Below are positions 24,285 to 41,299 of a stretch of DNA of 64,000 nucleotides, one piece after another. Below the pieces are notes generated by a model. That model did not search any database, was not told the origin of the DNA, and worked only from the letters and a program-made list of their open reading frames with translations. Location: NCBI GenBank assembly GCA_964035545.1, contig OZ037769.1:16181133-16245132 (forward strand), given 5' to 3'. This stretch comes from Bugula neritina (lineage: Eukaryota > Bryozoa > Gymnolaemata > Cheilostomatida > Bugulidae). Numbering within the stretch: the stretch's first letter is position 1; the number at the start of each line of letters is the position of its first letter. The position numbers were made by a program, and so were the translations under genes.

Positions 24285-25335
24285 TTATGATATTCTATAC
24301 ACATTCTAGTTGGTTTTCATTAGCAAGTGTTGAGGGCTTCAATGTGACACCCATTAGTGTTTCTTTATGGTTCACAGGCTACCGTAGTCATTTATCTTTA
24401 CTTGGATAGTTGGTATCACCTCTACGGGAGGGAGTGTAGTTTTAGCTGTAAACACTTTAAATACATGCAAATTCTCAGTCTATTCACATAAACATCTGTA
24501 TATTTATTCTGAATATAGTAGTAGCGTATAATAATATATGCATTTTATAGTAATAGTATGTATATATAGTATAATAGTAGTGTATAATATATGCATATTA
24601 TAGTAATAGTATGTGCATATAGTAGTAGTATGTAAAATTATAGTTTATAGTAGTAGTGTATAATAATATATGCATGGTAGAGTAATAGTATGTGTATATA
24701 TTATAGTAATAGTGTGTAATATATGCATAGTACAGTAATCATATGTATATATAGTGCAGTAGTAGTGTATAGTTTAGTAATAGTATATGTGTATGTAGTA
24801 CACCTAGTAATAGTGTATAATATATACATAGTACAGTAAGAGTACAACTTATGCCACAAACGTCATTGGGCTGGGCTATCTACTCTATTTTTAGCACTCT
24901 AAAATCTAAACATGTGACTCACGTCATGGCTGCACTGTTGCGCAAATTTAATTCTCATTCAATAACACAATATTTACATTTATACCTACTGAACTCTAAG
25001 TTAGTTAGCAGACATGTTTGTTACCTGCATCAGTTTTAGAAATAGATATTGCAAATTAAAAACACATTTCCTCCTGTTTGTTATCATAAAGTTGCCCACT
25101 GATACCAGAAGCATAATATGGTTTTTCATTATTATCGAGTTGTACTCATTATTGTCTTGAAACAATTACTTAATTAGTTGAGTAGATTTCAATAATAAGC
25201 TGCCGGTTTTCTAGAGCTGATCTAAAAAGATGTAAACAAGAATCGAGCTCAAAAACATGATGGCTTGATTTTCAGCTGACTAGAAATAACGTCAATATTT
25301 ATACAATGTTTTGTAGTGTTGAATTTGCCCTGCAA

Positions 25336-25405
25336 TCTCCGTGGTGTAATAGTTAGCACACTTGCTTGCATGCTAGAGGATTCGGGTTCAATTCCCAGTG
25401 GGGGC
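25336..25405 (+). repeat. tRNA-like (tRNA-derived SINE) element
   Basis: Contains A-box-like GTGGTGTAATAGTTAGCAC and B-box-like GGGTTCAATTCCC in the right spacing (about 70 nt in all), and shares its central 'cttgcttgcatgct' block with the copies at 14036 and 27665. Acceptor-stem pairing is imperfect, so a working tRNA is unlikely. Confidence 0.5.
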
Positions 25406-26625
25406 AAAATTATTTTTCATGTTTGTGTTTAATGTTCTAAGAGATGTTTGTTGCCTGCAGCATTCTTAGAAATTGTTGTTGAAAATTAAAAACACATCAT
25501 CTTGACTCGTTTTTATCTGCAATATTTATTTAAAAGCTCACATTATACAGTATTGCTTGCCACATGAACATTTTTATTCACCAAATATCTAGTAGCACTA
25601 ATAAACAGTGTTTGTGTACATTTACTCTGATCAATATACTTGTTGTGGACAAACTGATTCATATCGGTTGTTTTGTAAACCCTGCTAAATACATGATGGT
25701 ACTTTCAATAACCTAAGTTTTCTAATTGTCTTTAGGGACTTTGGCTTAAGGAGAGAGTTGAAGGTTTTGATGGAACACGGCTTTTGTTACCATATATCAG
25801 TCTTTTTCTACCTTTCCATATGTTTTGCTTATGTAAGTTACATATTAAATGTTGTTTATGGTATTTGTGTGACTAAAATTTTAAACATCAGAAACTACTA
25901 CGGCTACTTGTTTCTTTAGTCGGGAGAGACAATAACAATTCAAAACCTCAAAAATGGACTAATTATACATGTGTGTGGAAAGTGGGACTTAAATTCCGCC
26001 GTTGAAAAAATTTTCAATGTTGACTATTTCAGTGATAATGCATGAGATGCATGTTTATACAATAATCTAATTGTGGAAAGCATCTAAGTATTTTGATAAC
26101 TCTTTTAACTTAAGTAGAATGATTTTTACTAGTTATATAAGTATTATATAATGCCAATATACTGTGCACATACATAATTATTTTAATAAAACTTCTGCTA
26201 ATTTCAATATGTCTTAAAGCTATAGTGTAGCTTAAAGTTGCCAGTTTATATTATGACGTATAGCAATATGTGTTGGCAATCTCCTTTGGTATGAGCAAGT
26301 TTTGTACAAATATGAGCATTGGTTTGTTTTTTGGCATATAATAAGTATCCTTCTGAACTTTAGTGGTGAGCTTTCATACAGTTACAATTTGCTCTCCTGT
26401 CTTTTTAAGTCTACCATATCTTGTTATTATATTTCCTTTTGTCTATCTTATGTTCATTATTCAGCCTCACATCTGTGGTGTTGGGACTCCCCAGTATAGC
26501 ACCCATAGTGTAATGGTTAGCTGCGTTATAATATCTTTATTATTTACTATTTATATTCTTATATTATTAATTGATGTATCATTGCTTCTTTAGGTATATA
26601 ATATTATATTATATTATATATATAT

Positions 26626-26668
<43 letters not shown>

Positions 26669-26868
26669 ATTATATTATATTATATTGTAGTACACAAAAA
26701 CTGTAGAAACTTAAGAAGAGTATTAGCAGTCCCAATAGATCTAAGAGCAGCATTAACATATATATTGAATATATTGGCAGTGAATTATAGACCAATGATA
26801 ACTTCCTGTTAGTATGACACTAATTACTTGATTGTAATCACGTGACTACGTCTGCTTACTTTGAAGAC

Positions 26869-26876
26869 TATATAAG
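26869..26876 (+). promoter_or_regulatory. TATA box of the orphan gene
   Basis: tatataag lies about 70-80 nt upstream of the start codon at 26948, leaving room for a short 5' UTR. A cacgtg E-box lies about 30 nt further upstream. It is the clearest TATA box in the window. Confidence 0.55.
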
Positions 26877-26947
26877 ACAAGTTTTGCTGTAAATAAATCA
26901 CTTGCAGTGAATATTCTGCAGCTTTCAGTATTACTAGTAAAGACAAC

Positions 26948-27947
26948 ATGTCCAAACCCGCAGCAGACGTTATTTTAGACGAGCTGAAACGCTTGACAAT
27001 CGCCGCAGGAGGAAAAGAAATTGAAGTGAAAGAATTTGAGTGTGTCTTTAATGCCCTCGAGAAGAACGGACACCTGTCCAAACAGGCCTGCTCAGTGAAT
27101 GTAAAGTTCGACATCAGTGGTAACATAAAAAAAGCCGTCAAGGACTTGATGTAAGTTCTTACACATATATAAGATGAGTAGAACTGCATTAAGCTAGGAG
27201 TCAAGAAGCAGTAGTGGAGAAATTGAAAGAATCCAAGTTCTTTAAGCTTTTAATAAAGGTTGTTTAGGGCACGGGTTGAAATTTTCATGAGAACATAACT
27301 TCTTAGGCTACATTTCTATATTATAACACAGGTTTTTCTCAATATCTCCATTACTGCCTTTACCTCCAGCAATGGAGATATTGGAATTGCTTTAAGATAA
27401 AATGCATGATTTTTTATTTCAAAAATCTCAATTTATGCTTTGCAGAGATCTGAGTTTAGGCTAAGTTTTGCTTCAATATTTGATTTAGAGTTATAGGGCT
27501 GTCTAACAGGCAACCCAAACACATGTTAAATTTTACAAAGTGGCCCTGTCACCAGAATTTACCTTTCAATATGGTGTAAAAGCTGGACACCCCTGCATGG
27601 TTTAGAATGTGTAGCTGTAGTTAACTGACAATCAAACTTCTCATATGGTACCTGTGAAACTTTTTCCTCACTGAGATTCGAACCAGAGACCTCTGGCTTG
27701 CAAGCTGGTGTGCATTACACCACAGGGACTACTGGGTAAACTCAGTACTACGTATAACCCTGGCAGTTTCTTTTGTTTGCATTTTAGCAAGAATCAAACA
27801 CACTTTCCGATTTGTGCGGAGTTGGCAAAACTGCAACAGCTGTTAAACCGCTTATCTGATTGTACTAAGATAACCCTTGTTCCAGAGTCTGCCATCAGTA
27901 TAACCTCTCTCGCACCATGCTATGAAGATATTATAGATAAAGACTAA
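26948..27947 (+). CDS. Hypothetical 120-aa protein, two exons
   Basis: Exons 26948-27150 and 27788-27947 join in phase (donor TTGAT|GTAAGT, acceptor CATTTTAG|C) to 120 codons plus TAA. The product starts MSKPAADVILDELKRL, is mixed alpha/beta in pattern, ends acidic (YEDIIDKD) and has no signal peptide or membrane segment. I do not recognise the family. A TATA box precedes it, its base composition is coding-like (GC above its surroundings), and the intron carries a tRNA-like element. If intron 1 is retained the frame stops at once after ATG (KDLM, stop). It may be a lineage-specific gene. Confidence 0.6.
27665..27726 (-). repeat. Degenerate tRNA-like element in the orphan gene intron
   Basis: Minus strand: CCCTGTGGTGTAATGCACAC, then CAGCTTGCAAGCC, then the B-box-like GGTTCGAATC. 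The D-loop part is shortened compared with the copy at 14036. Same family, more decayed. Confidence 0.5.
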
Positions 27948-28307
27948 TGTGTGCAGTAATGCAACCAAGGCCAAGTTTTAAGATTACTTACTATTTCAAG
28001 CTCTTGTTCTTTTTTAAAATATGTGAACGTTATGATATATATACACTTTCTTCGCAATCATATAATATACTGCATAAAGTGATAAGATTTGCAATATATG
28101 TTGCATAACATTTACTATATTATATAATGAGTGTTTGCTATATTTTCATTGTATAACATGTAATACTAATATATTATTATTCTATTTTATATACATAAAT
28201 GCTATAGCTATATAATTACACACACACACACACACACACGCACACACGCACACACGCACACACGCACACACGCACACACGCACACACGCACGCACACACG
28301 CACACAC

Positions 28308-28349
<42 letters not shown>

Positions 28350-31300
28350 CCCTATATAGCGGATTATAGGTCCAATATATAAATATATGATCATATATTC
28401 AAATACTGCTATTCTGTTGAATTAAAACCAGGAGTTTATGTCAGTTGCTACAGAGTCATACTAAATGTCAACCCGGAGGCATATAACTCGTTGACTGGTT
28501 ATAACTCGTTGACATCAATTCACAATATAATTATAGTGATAGTATAATATTATATAATAACAGTGTAGTATTTCGCAGATATGCTTATACTACAGACCAT
28601 AATTTAGAAAGAAACAAGTTCATCTAGATATACTTTAATTCGTTCTAATTTAGCTGGCAAAATTCTACGATCTGGTAATTAAAGCAGAAACACCTGTCAT
28701 GCGGAGTATTATTATTTCTAACTTCTATAAACTGTTGGCAGATGAGTGCAGACTTCTCATTTTATTACAGGATTAGCAAGAGTTGCTGTAAAACTCAGAA
28801 TTTAAGGCATTTTTACAATAATATGGCTAGCAATAAAACTGTCTGTCTGTCTGTCTGTTCATTTAGTCAATCATATTTAATAAGTTTAATTATTTGACTT
28901 GCAGAAATGATTGTTTTTATTTTTCCAATAAAATTGTTGATAATATATGCACAAACTAGTAAGGATATGTCTCCCTTGTCCGTATGTGGCAGCTACGCAC
29001 TTGATTGAACGAAAATCTGATTGCCACATGCAGATTGTCTTAAATGCTACCACTTTCAGCAGAGCTGTGTACTATATTGAAATGAGTTAGTGCAAGAGAA
29101 GACAACTAACAAGTATCTTATAAAGCATGAGATCCTGTAACAATCTATATTATTTTGAAGATACGTATATGTTAACCCCCACTTATTGTTCAACAAAAAG
29201 TGCCATCTTTTGGAATTGATAATTCACTGAGGAATATGTTGGACTCAACTCATGTGTTGAAAAACACAGCATGTCCTAAGAAAGTTTTAGAGTGGTGTTT
29301 AACCGAAGCTTTTAAATTAATCTGTATCATATAGGATAGGATCCTCCTCCCCTTTCAGTAGTGAATATTCATAATATATTTTTTGATAGCAAAAAAGCCT
29401 TGAAATGAGATCTTTTTAACAATTTTTATTTGTATGATAGTATTCCAGCATCCCACATCTGTTACATAAAAACTGGTTTCAAAGTGACATGTCTGTTATA
29501 GCTGGGAGAACTACAGAAGCACCTGCTTTTACATGACATCAACTGCTTTATTCAAAGCTGGTCAACATAGTGTATATTTTCCTGTTTGAATTTTACTAAA
29601 CAGAGGGAGACAATTACAAGGAATATCACCTCCGTGACTCAAAGGTGGTAGTATCACTAAAAGGCATTGGTCTGCACATTGAGAATACAATTTCTAATTG
29701 CAATATTCTGCAAAGAGAATAACTCTAAGTTATAGTTTTGAAAGACAATATCTCAAGTCTGTGTTATTAGTATATTAGGGAATTACTTTAACTCTTACTC
29801 TTTAGAGAGAATAACTCCTGATATCAAAAGTATTTCCTAACTAGGAAGAGAATAACTCCTATCTCCACCATCTGTTTCTGTTTTTAATCCAGCTTTCACT
29901 ATACAAATAGCATGACCAACCTAGTTGTTACATGGCAAAACATGGCCGATGTTTCAAAAATCATTTATGTACATTTCACCGAGTCATTTTCAGCAATTAA
30001 AGTTCTGTGAGGGTAGAAGTCCGTGTTCATTGATCCTGCACTTCCTGTCCGGTAGATGAAAGGATAGGAGCTGCTACTAGAAAGTTCTAAGGAATCTTAA
30101 TTCATAAGATATTGACACACTGCTACTTCAGAGCACGGCTTCAGAACACTTGAAAAGCAGTATTAATAATTTATCCAGCTATTATATATTCTTCAGCAAA
30201 CAAAGGAGAGAGAAAACATTGTAGGCTTTTACTGCACACTTATAGGTTACTGCAGGGTTAATAGATTGGGTCAAGTTGCTGCCAGTTAAATGCTGCCTAT
30301 TTGCTTGCTACGTTCTATAATACTTAATTAGCAAAAATAATAAATACAGAAGCTTTTATGAGTACTGTAGGCAAGATAGGTCCCAGGAGAGATGACGCAA
30401 CAAGCTAATTGCTTGTAAGAAACTTTTTCTTACTGAATTAGTACCACAGCCACTTCGTGTGGACTTGTAGAGGTGCATAGAAACCCTGGTGAGAAAGAGA
30501 AGCTACAGCTGGCCTTGAAGAATAACATCAGAACTTGCGGGAAAATAAGGTGAGGAATGGAGTTGTTTTTCAACTTAGCAGCTATATAACGTCACTCAAA
30601 CTATAGGAATACTCTATGCATAAACATAGCCATCAAAGCAGTCTGTGCAACTTATACTATAGAAACTTTTAGCATGAATTGGATATACTATTTTTATATA
30701 ATTTTAATTTGAATGCTAAATGATGAAAAATGTTATTAGTACAAGTTCATTTTTTATTGAACTCATGTATTTTGGCGTGATGTACGTGAATTTATGTAAT
30801 TGAAAGTATAACATTTTACTGCATTGCCATATTTCTGATCTATCACCTATAGGTTTTCCCCCACACTCACCCCCTACCCTGCACTCAGTGACCACCACCT
30901 TGGTGCTGTTTTAAGTGGTTTTCACTTTCCTAGAAAATTAGTTTTTATGAAAAGTGAAATTCATTTTCAAAATATGTATTTATTCCACAAAATTATCTCA
31001 AATTACTTATTTTGAAGGCTTAATTTGATTAGATCAAGAGGTTTTCTATCTAACATAATTAGTACAAGATATATCAAATCATAAAACTATTTTCTAAAGA
31101 ATACTAATTTCTTACATTAGAAACTGTATCCAGTTTAATTGAAGCAAGGTAAGGTATATTGATCTAATTATTAGTTATGTAGCAACAAGTAATTAGTTAA
31201 GCTGCTTGCAACTGTTTAGAGAGAGTTTACTTTGCTGCTAATCGTGCTGCCGTAAATGACTCCTGTTAACGAAACGGCTGTTTATTGATGAATCAATTTG

Positions 31301-31488
31301 CCAACTTTTTAAGGAGTAACAACCTTGCTCCGTGTTTGTAGAGTATAATTAGACACGCTATGATCCAGCACGCTGTTGAATATATGAATTAAAGTCTATT
31401 AAAAGTCCACCTATATATATAGTGTCGTGATACGATGTACTAGGTTCTAGTGACTGCTGGACTACTCTTACAGATTAACTGAAGTATA
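27948..31488. other. Intergenic region before the sarcospan-like gene
   Basis: Apart from the CA tract at 28218-28348 and a short (gtct)n at about 28840, I see no gene, RNA or recognisable element in this 3.5 kb. A segment at 30850-30910 resembles one arm of the fold-back element at 43435. Upstream exons of the 31489 gene could lie here unseen. Confidence 0.5.
28218..28348. repeat. (CA)n / (CACACG)n microsatellite
   Basis: Dinucleotide tract with regular cg interruptions, about 130 bp. Confidence 0.95.
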
Positions 31489-35851
<4,363 letters not shown>

Positions 35852-36938
35852 CTTAATTCTGATTGGTTCACTCCGTCAGTAAAACTCAACATATTGGAGA
35901 TATAAAGTTGTCTCCCTATGAAACTGGTTGTACATATCTTCATAAATGTTTTTTCACATTCTTCAGGATAGGCCATATTTCAGCCAAGTATATAATTATA
36001 CTGTGTATAATATTATTTGAGTTGTATATAAATGTATTATTTCAGGTAATATTAGTTTAATTATCTATTATTGTTTATTTATCTTACTTAAATATTATTT
36101 ATTGAAAGCCTCAATAATATTGTTGATAACATAATAATATTGTGTAGCTATTAGTGTGAGTATAAAGTATGGGTGAAAAGTTAACAATGCTCCACATACA
36201 CTGTATAATGTGTTGATAAAATATTATTCTGTCTATATTTAAAATGCTCACACCAAATATTATTCAACAGCTGAATATATGATAGGGGGGCAACTTCAAC
36301 ATGTTTAGATGAAGATATATTTACCATATTGCAACACATCACAAATATATTCTAACAAAATAAAAATTTTTTTTTAGAAAATTCACGCACTGTATAATAT
36401 AAAACAATCACATATACAATGAGCTCTGACAGAGAACAATGATTGTACAGACAATAAATATATAGACATCATTATTGACCAGATTCATTAGATAAGCAGA
36501 CGGGTTGTAAATTAATCATAGAAACATAAATCAGTCTCAATGTATACTTAATACAAGTAATTTCAGCAGTTTATGGCTGTTTTACAGTAGAAATAAAAGC
36601 ACCAGTTCATGTTCAGCTCATGATGCTTGCTGGAAATAAAATACTAAAAACTATTGTAGCTCTCTTATAAGTAGAAAACATGCAATTGATCTAAATCTAT
36701 AAAATACAAAACGTCAGACGCAATAGAGAGAGTTTAATGTAGAGTATTGAGCCGCCTAATACACTAGAGATTGTGATACAAATACTATATAGTAAAATAT
36801 ATACTTTCAGCAAGTTACCTGGGGTAGTAATAGGCTACCTGGGGTAGTAAAAGGCTACCTGGGGTGTTGGCAGCTACTGAAGGTCAAGGTAAAGAGTGTC
36901 CAACACTGCGTATTGCGAGTAAACCAGGAAGAAGAGAT
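35852..36938. other. Intergenic region between convergent genes
   Basis: Contains the 3' ends of the sarcospan-like and DIPK2-like genes. Near 36815-36866 a unit containing ggctacctggggtagtaa is repeated three times. No further gene seen. Confidence 0.6.
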
Positions 36939-39900
36939 CTAAAAGCTCTCTGTTGCAGGAGTCAAAGACCTGATGACACTCTCCAGTACTAGTACCAACT
37001 CGTCTTTGATGACGAATCTGTCCTTATTAGGAGGTGGTTTCGCGCATTCGTCGGCGAGAGATTTTATAGTCTGAGATTGTTTAAGAGACGCAGGTAAAGA
37101 GTGTAGCAGGCCGCCAGTCATACCTGCAGCAGACGGGAGACAGGATGTCAATATGTCTGATAGTCGTGTTATAAAAACATTGCAAATTAATTAGTTTTAT
37201 GGCTGAAATCCCAAAACAACAGCAAAAGAAAGTTATACGAAATTAATTTCTAAGCTGAAAAAAATTCTCAACAAATTTCTATGGATTCATTTTCATCAAA
37301 GTTGACCCAAAGAGGTAGTTTACTAGATAGAAGCAGTAGCAGTTGATATACCAGCAGGTAAATTCCTTACACATATACTTAAAATAAATGACGCCTCTAG
37401 TCTAGTGTAGCCCGCATACCCGCGACAAGCAGTATTACCAGGTAGGGGGCGGATTAAACCCACCTTGATCGTGATCCCCTGAACTGGAGAGCAAACTCTT
37501 ACAGAGGGCGTAGTAGTTGAAGTCGGACTGAGTCTTGGAGCAGAGCGACACAACGTCGATAGTGAGGCAGTTGTTCCCGTGTTCACAGTAGTCATAGATA
37601 CTGTGGTGTGGCTCGTCATAGCCTGGGTTCTTGTCTACAGAATGTACACAGTAGAGGGGTTGTTGTATATATACCCACACTCAATGTTTAATATAAAACC
37701 AGGTTCTGAAGTCTATAAGTTTATTGACTGTCTATAGTACCTTCTAGATCATAGCCCACAAATCCTAATTACTTCACAAGCCATACTCGGGACGGGGGAT
37801 AACCCAACCTATCTAACCAACAGACACTGAACTTAGGCTATGAAGTGACCTTCACCTTCAGCTAGGAGCTGCTCGTCGACGATGAGGATATTCTCCGCGT
37901 CGTTTATGGTGACCTCCAGAGAGTCCTTCTGCACGGAGTAGTTGTCGAGGGAGACGTCTGAGAAGTAGAGTTTGTATCCTGCGGAGTTGTCGGTCAGCTG
38001 ATCGGCGATGTGTAGCAGACGCAGAGCTAGCTTTATCTGTGCATAGTTATAGATGTGATATAGGATAATTATAGATGTGATAGAGGATAGCTATAGATGT
38101 GATATAGAATAGTTATAGATGTGATATAGGATAATTATAGATGTGATATAGAATAGTTATAGATACGATAGAGAACAGTTATAGATACGATAGAAGATAA
38201 ATATAGATGTGATATAGGATAGTTATAGATACGATAGACTGAGAATAGCATACCCGTATCCTCCAATCAGCATAGAAGTAGTCCCGCAGAGGCACACCTG
38301 CATAGTCTTCTGCTATTATTCTACCACAAGCTCCGATGTACGCAGGAAATGGCCATTTCTCACCGTGTGGAAACATCTGCAAGAAAATATCATAAAGCTA
38401 TCTGATTGGGCATAGAGGAGCTACAGTACTTCCTGCTGAGTAATATAATCATATACAGTTAGTACCTGTAATATGATGGGCTCAGGGTTCACGGCAAGCG
38501 TATAGAGTAATGAGAACTTCTCGCCAACAGAGAGGCCTTGCTCATCAACAAATTCTCCCCGCTCTCGATATCTGAAAATAAATACAACTTCCTGTTTAGG
38601 GCGGAGATTCCCTCGCAATGACAGAGTATGTTATATACATCAGCACTTTAGTACATAGTATACACAGTAGTCGCTACATGGGCAAGTTGCGTGCTGTGAT
38701 ACGTGTGTAGCAGGCACATAGAGTTTGTTATCAGAGTGATGTGGTGATGTAATACTAAATTGTGATCAAAAGAAAGCTAACCTGTGAACCATTCTTCGAA
38801 CCAGCCGTGGAGACGGGCATTGCATTGCATCAGAGAGACCTATGACATCATTTACAGACACAGGTCCAGTAAGTCTGGAGGAAATGTTAGCCACGGCTTG
38901 AGTCATGTCACAACTAAATAAATTATTATAGAGCTATGACATTATTATATAGAATGACATCACAGAGTAGTTATGATATCACAGGGTAGTTGTGATATCA
39001 CAGGGTAGTTGTGATATCACAGAGTAGTTATAGCTGTTGGTCATTTGGCTCACTTTATATGCCAGTAGCTGGGGATGTAAAAATTTCAGCTAAAAATATG
39101 CTAATGACTAAAAATCTACAGAACTTAATTTATTAATTAATTGTCTAAAATAATAAACATAATACATGAATTAATCAAATCAACTTTCAATGAAATAGCA
39201 TGAGGACTTAGTAAAGGTCTAGTGGGGGGTATAGAGCAGCACCTGAGTTGGAAGGAGTCACTAGGGGGGATGACACAGAGTTGGTTGTTGTTACTCGAAC
39301 CCTTCATACACTGGGAGAACCCCCCACGACACAAGTATGTATCCACTCTTTCCAGTTCGTCAGTGTGAGCCAGTTTCTTGAACACCAGCTCCAGCCCATT
39401 CAGTCTTCCAAAGTAGACGTTCTTCACGTTGACAATGCTGTTGATGTAGTGGAAGGCCTCCACTCTGAAAAACATCTGTCATAAATTTTATATTAATTTA
39501 TTATCAAGACAAGCATTGGGTTGCAATAGAAAAATAACAGTTTAACTGAAAGTACTAGCAGCAGCAGAAGCAGCAGCAGTAGAACTATTACTATTACTAG
39601 TGGTAGTAATAGTAATAGCACCAGTAGTAATAACTCCGCGGTCAATAACTAAAATACAGTCTTGAAATTTATTCCTACCTAAATAAAAAATATAGCTCTT
39701 TTAACCCATCAATTCAAACAATTATTAAATTAGTTGTTAGAAGCAAAATCAAAAGAAAACAAATGTTTTCGAGAACTACTCACCCGTGAACTCGAGTCTC
39801 ATGAATTCTCCGACACATTCTCGTGCCATAACAAGCTGGACAATTGGACGATTCTGGAAAAAAACAACAATAAAAAACTATTTTAATTATCTCAACACAC

Positions 39901-40405
39901 GCCGTATCACTCTTTAGCAGCACTTTTACCATCATATAAAAACATTGAGTTATAAACCTGCTATTGCCGCGTCACAGCCGCAAGCTCATACAGTTAAGAT
40001 CAGTTACTGCGAGGTCATATTTTTAATTGCCTGACAGTTAATTCATGTAATTATTTGTTGCTATTTATAGCCTACTTGGGTATTTTCTGATCAGAAAACA
40101 AAACACTAAAACTCAACAATGAAAACTAAAGATATTGTATTAGAAACAAATGCATAGAATAAAGCAAACTTACCGGTATGGTAGCTTATGTCAGTTACGA
40201 ATGTATAAACAAGAATCCTATACACAACAAAGCAACAGAACAAAGTAGAAACTAGAAGCAACCCTCGGCCATAGGGGGGCATTTGTCGTAGTCTGAGCTT
40301 CAACTGATGACAGGAAGTCCTCAGCTGCCGGTGCCAAGAGTCTTTGTAGCCTCTGTCCATTGCTAGTTCTGTCTGTAAACGTTTAGTATTTGCACGGCGA
40401 TACAT
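36939..40405 (-). CDS. Divergent protein kinase domain 2 (DIPK2A/B-like) secretory-pathway protein
   Basis: Exons on the minus strand: 40405-40174, 39853-39784, 39464-39243, 38913-38782, 38571-38466, 38376-38254, 38036-37856, 37634-37464, 37123-36939. All are phase-compatible, 473 aa. An N-terminal signal anchor (GRGLLLVSTLFCCFVVYRIL) is followed by family landmarks: CPACYGTRMCRR, NVKNVYFGRLNG, LAVNPEPIILQ, KWPFPAYIGACGR, LYFSDVSLDNYSV and INDAENILIVD (probable catalytic-loop and metal-binding Asp equivalents), then FNYYALCKSLLSS and MTGGLLHSLP. These match DIPK2A (C3orf58/HASF) and DIPK2B, Golgi or secreted pseudokinase-like proteins. Vertebrate members are about 430 aa. The upstream start at 40405 is uncertain; the methionine of MDRGYKDS, 15 residues in, is an alternative. 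Divergent from UQCR11. Confidence 0.88.
38042..38245. repeat. Minisatellite forming intron 6 of the DIPK2-like gene
   Basis: The whole 217-bp intron (38037-38253) is made of about nine units of roughly 23 bp containing agttatagatgtgatatagg, reaching almost to both splice sites. Confidence 0.85.
38962..39030. repeat. 19-bp repeat in intron 3 of the DIPK2-like gene
   Basis: About four copies of gtagttgtgatatcacagg-type units, each with the palindrome gtgatatcac. Confidence 0.8.
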
Positions 40406-41299
40406 ACTACAGAGTATCTTTCTATGTAAAAACAGGTTTCTCGAACTAGTATCATTATGCCAAGAAATTTTAAGGTTTGCATTTATTCACACAACAGTAA
40501 ATCATTGTACAAAAATAATTTTGATTTGTTTTTGAATCAATCATACCTAATTGTTTAAATATCATTATGAATATATCTATAAATCATAATGAACTATATT
40601 ATTAGCATATCACTGTTACTATTAGTATTACTATTAGTATTACTACTTCTACCATCACTACTACTACTACTACCACTACCACCACTACTACTAGTACTAG
40701 TGAATACTACTACTAGTGAGTACTACTACTAGTGAGTACTACTACTTGACTAGCAGTACTAGTACTAATAGTAATACTACTACTACTAGTAGTAGTAGTA
40801 GTAATAGTACTACTACAAGTCTAGTGCTATAACATAATGATAATCATAATCATAATGATAATAATCATTTACTTATTTAGTTTTACTGATTTAGTTTTTC
40901 TTGCCTTTACGGTATAAATTTATAGTTATTTACATTTTATTTTACTTATAGTTATATTAATGTTAATTTTATAGTTATACTCATAGTAATACTGATAGTA
41001 AATGTAACACGAATGAATATCTAAGTATTTTTATCCATACAAGTTGTTGTTGTGAAACCAAATGTGCAAGGGTTTTTACCGTCGAGCCTTCCATCATGAA
41101 TGAATAGGTTTTGATCGAGAACCCAAGAGGAAACTGTTCTAAAAATATCTAGACTCGTGGGCTATTTGTCGTGGTTCCATTGCGATAGCCGGCGTATTCT
41201 CAGTTATTTCCTGTCTAAAAGTACAACCAATTCACATTAAATTTAGGAATTTAATCCTTTCTTTTGGGTCGTTTCATTATTCTCAAAGCTTTTTTAAGT
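40406..41299. other. Region between divergent DIPK2-like and UQCR11 genes, with ACT/AGT trinucleotide tract
   Basis: Holds both promoters; no clear TATA box. At about 40610-40815 a degenerate (act)n/(agt)n trinucleotide tract contains both orientations (actactactagt, tactagtagtagta) and can fold on itself. Otherwise AT-rich. Confidence 0.6.

Larger units (their letters stand above)
24251..26947. other. Intergenic region after PLAA
   Basis: No gene was recognised. It holds the PLAA polyadenylation signal, a degenerate AT-rich array of 'tagtaatagtatgtatata'/'taatatatgcata' type (about 24500-24835), a tRNA-like element at 25336-25405, a partial related copy around 26500-26526 (catagtgtaatggttagctg) and a pure AT tract at about 26597-26690. 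Confidence 0.6.

Noticed and set aside
25336..25405. Functional tRNA gene
   Set aside because: Acceptor and anticodon stems pair poorly and diverged copies exist nearby, so a tRNA-derived repeat is more likely.
40610..40815. Replication origin or structured RNA in the ACT/AGT tract
   Set aside because: Explained as a degenerate trinucleotide repeat; no supporting feature.
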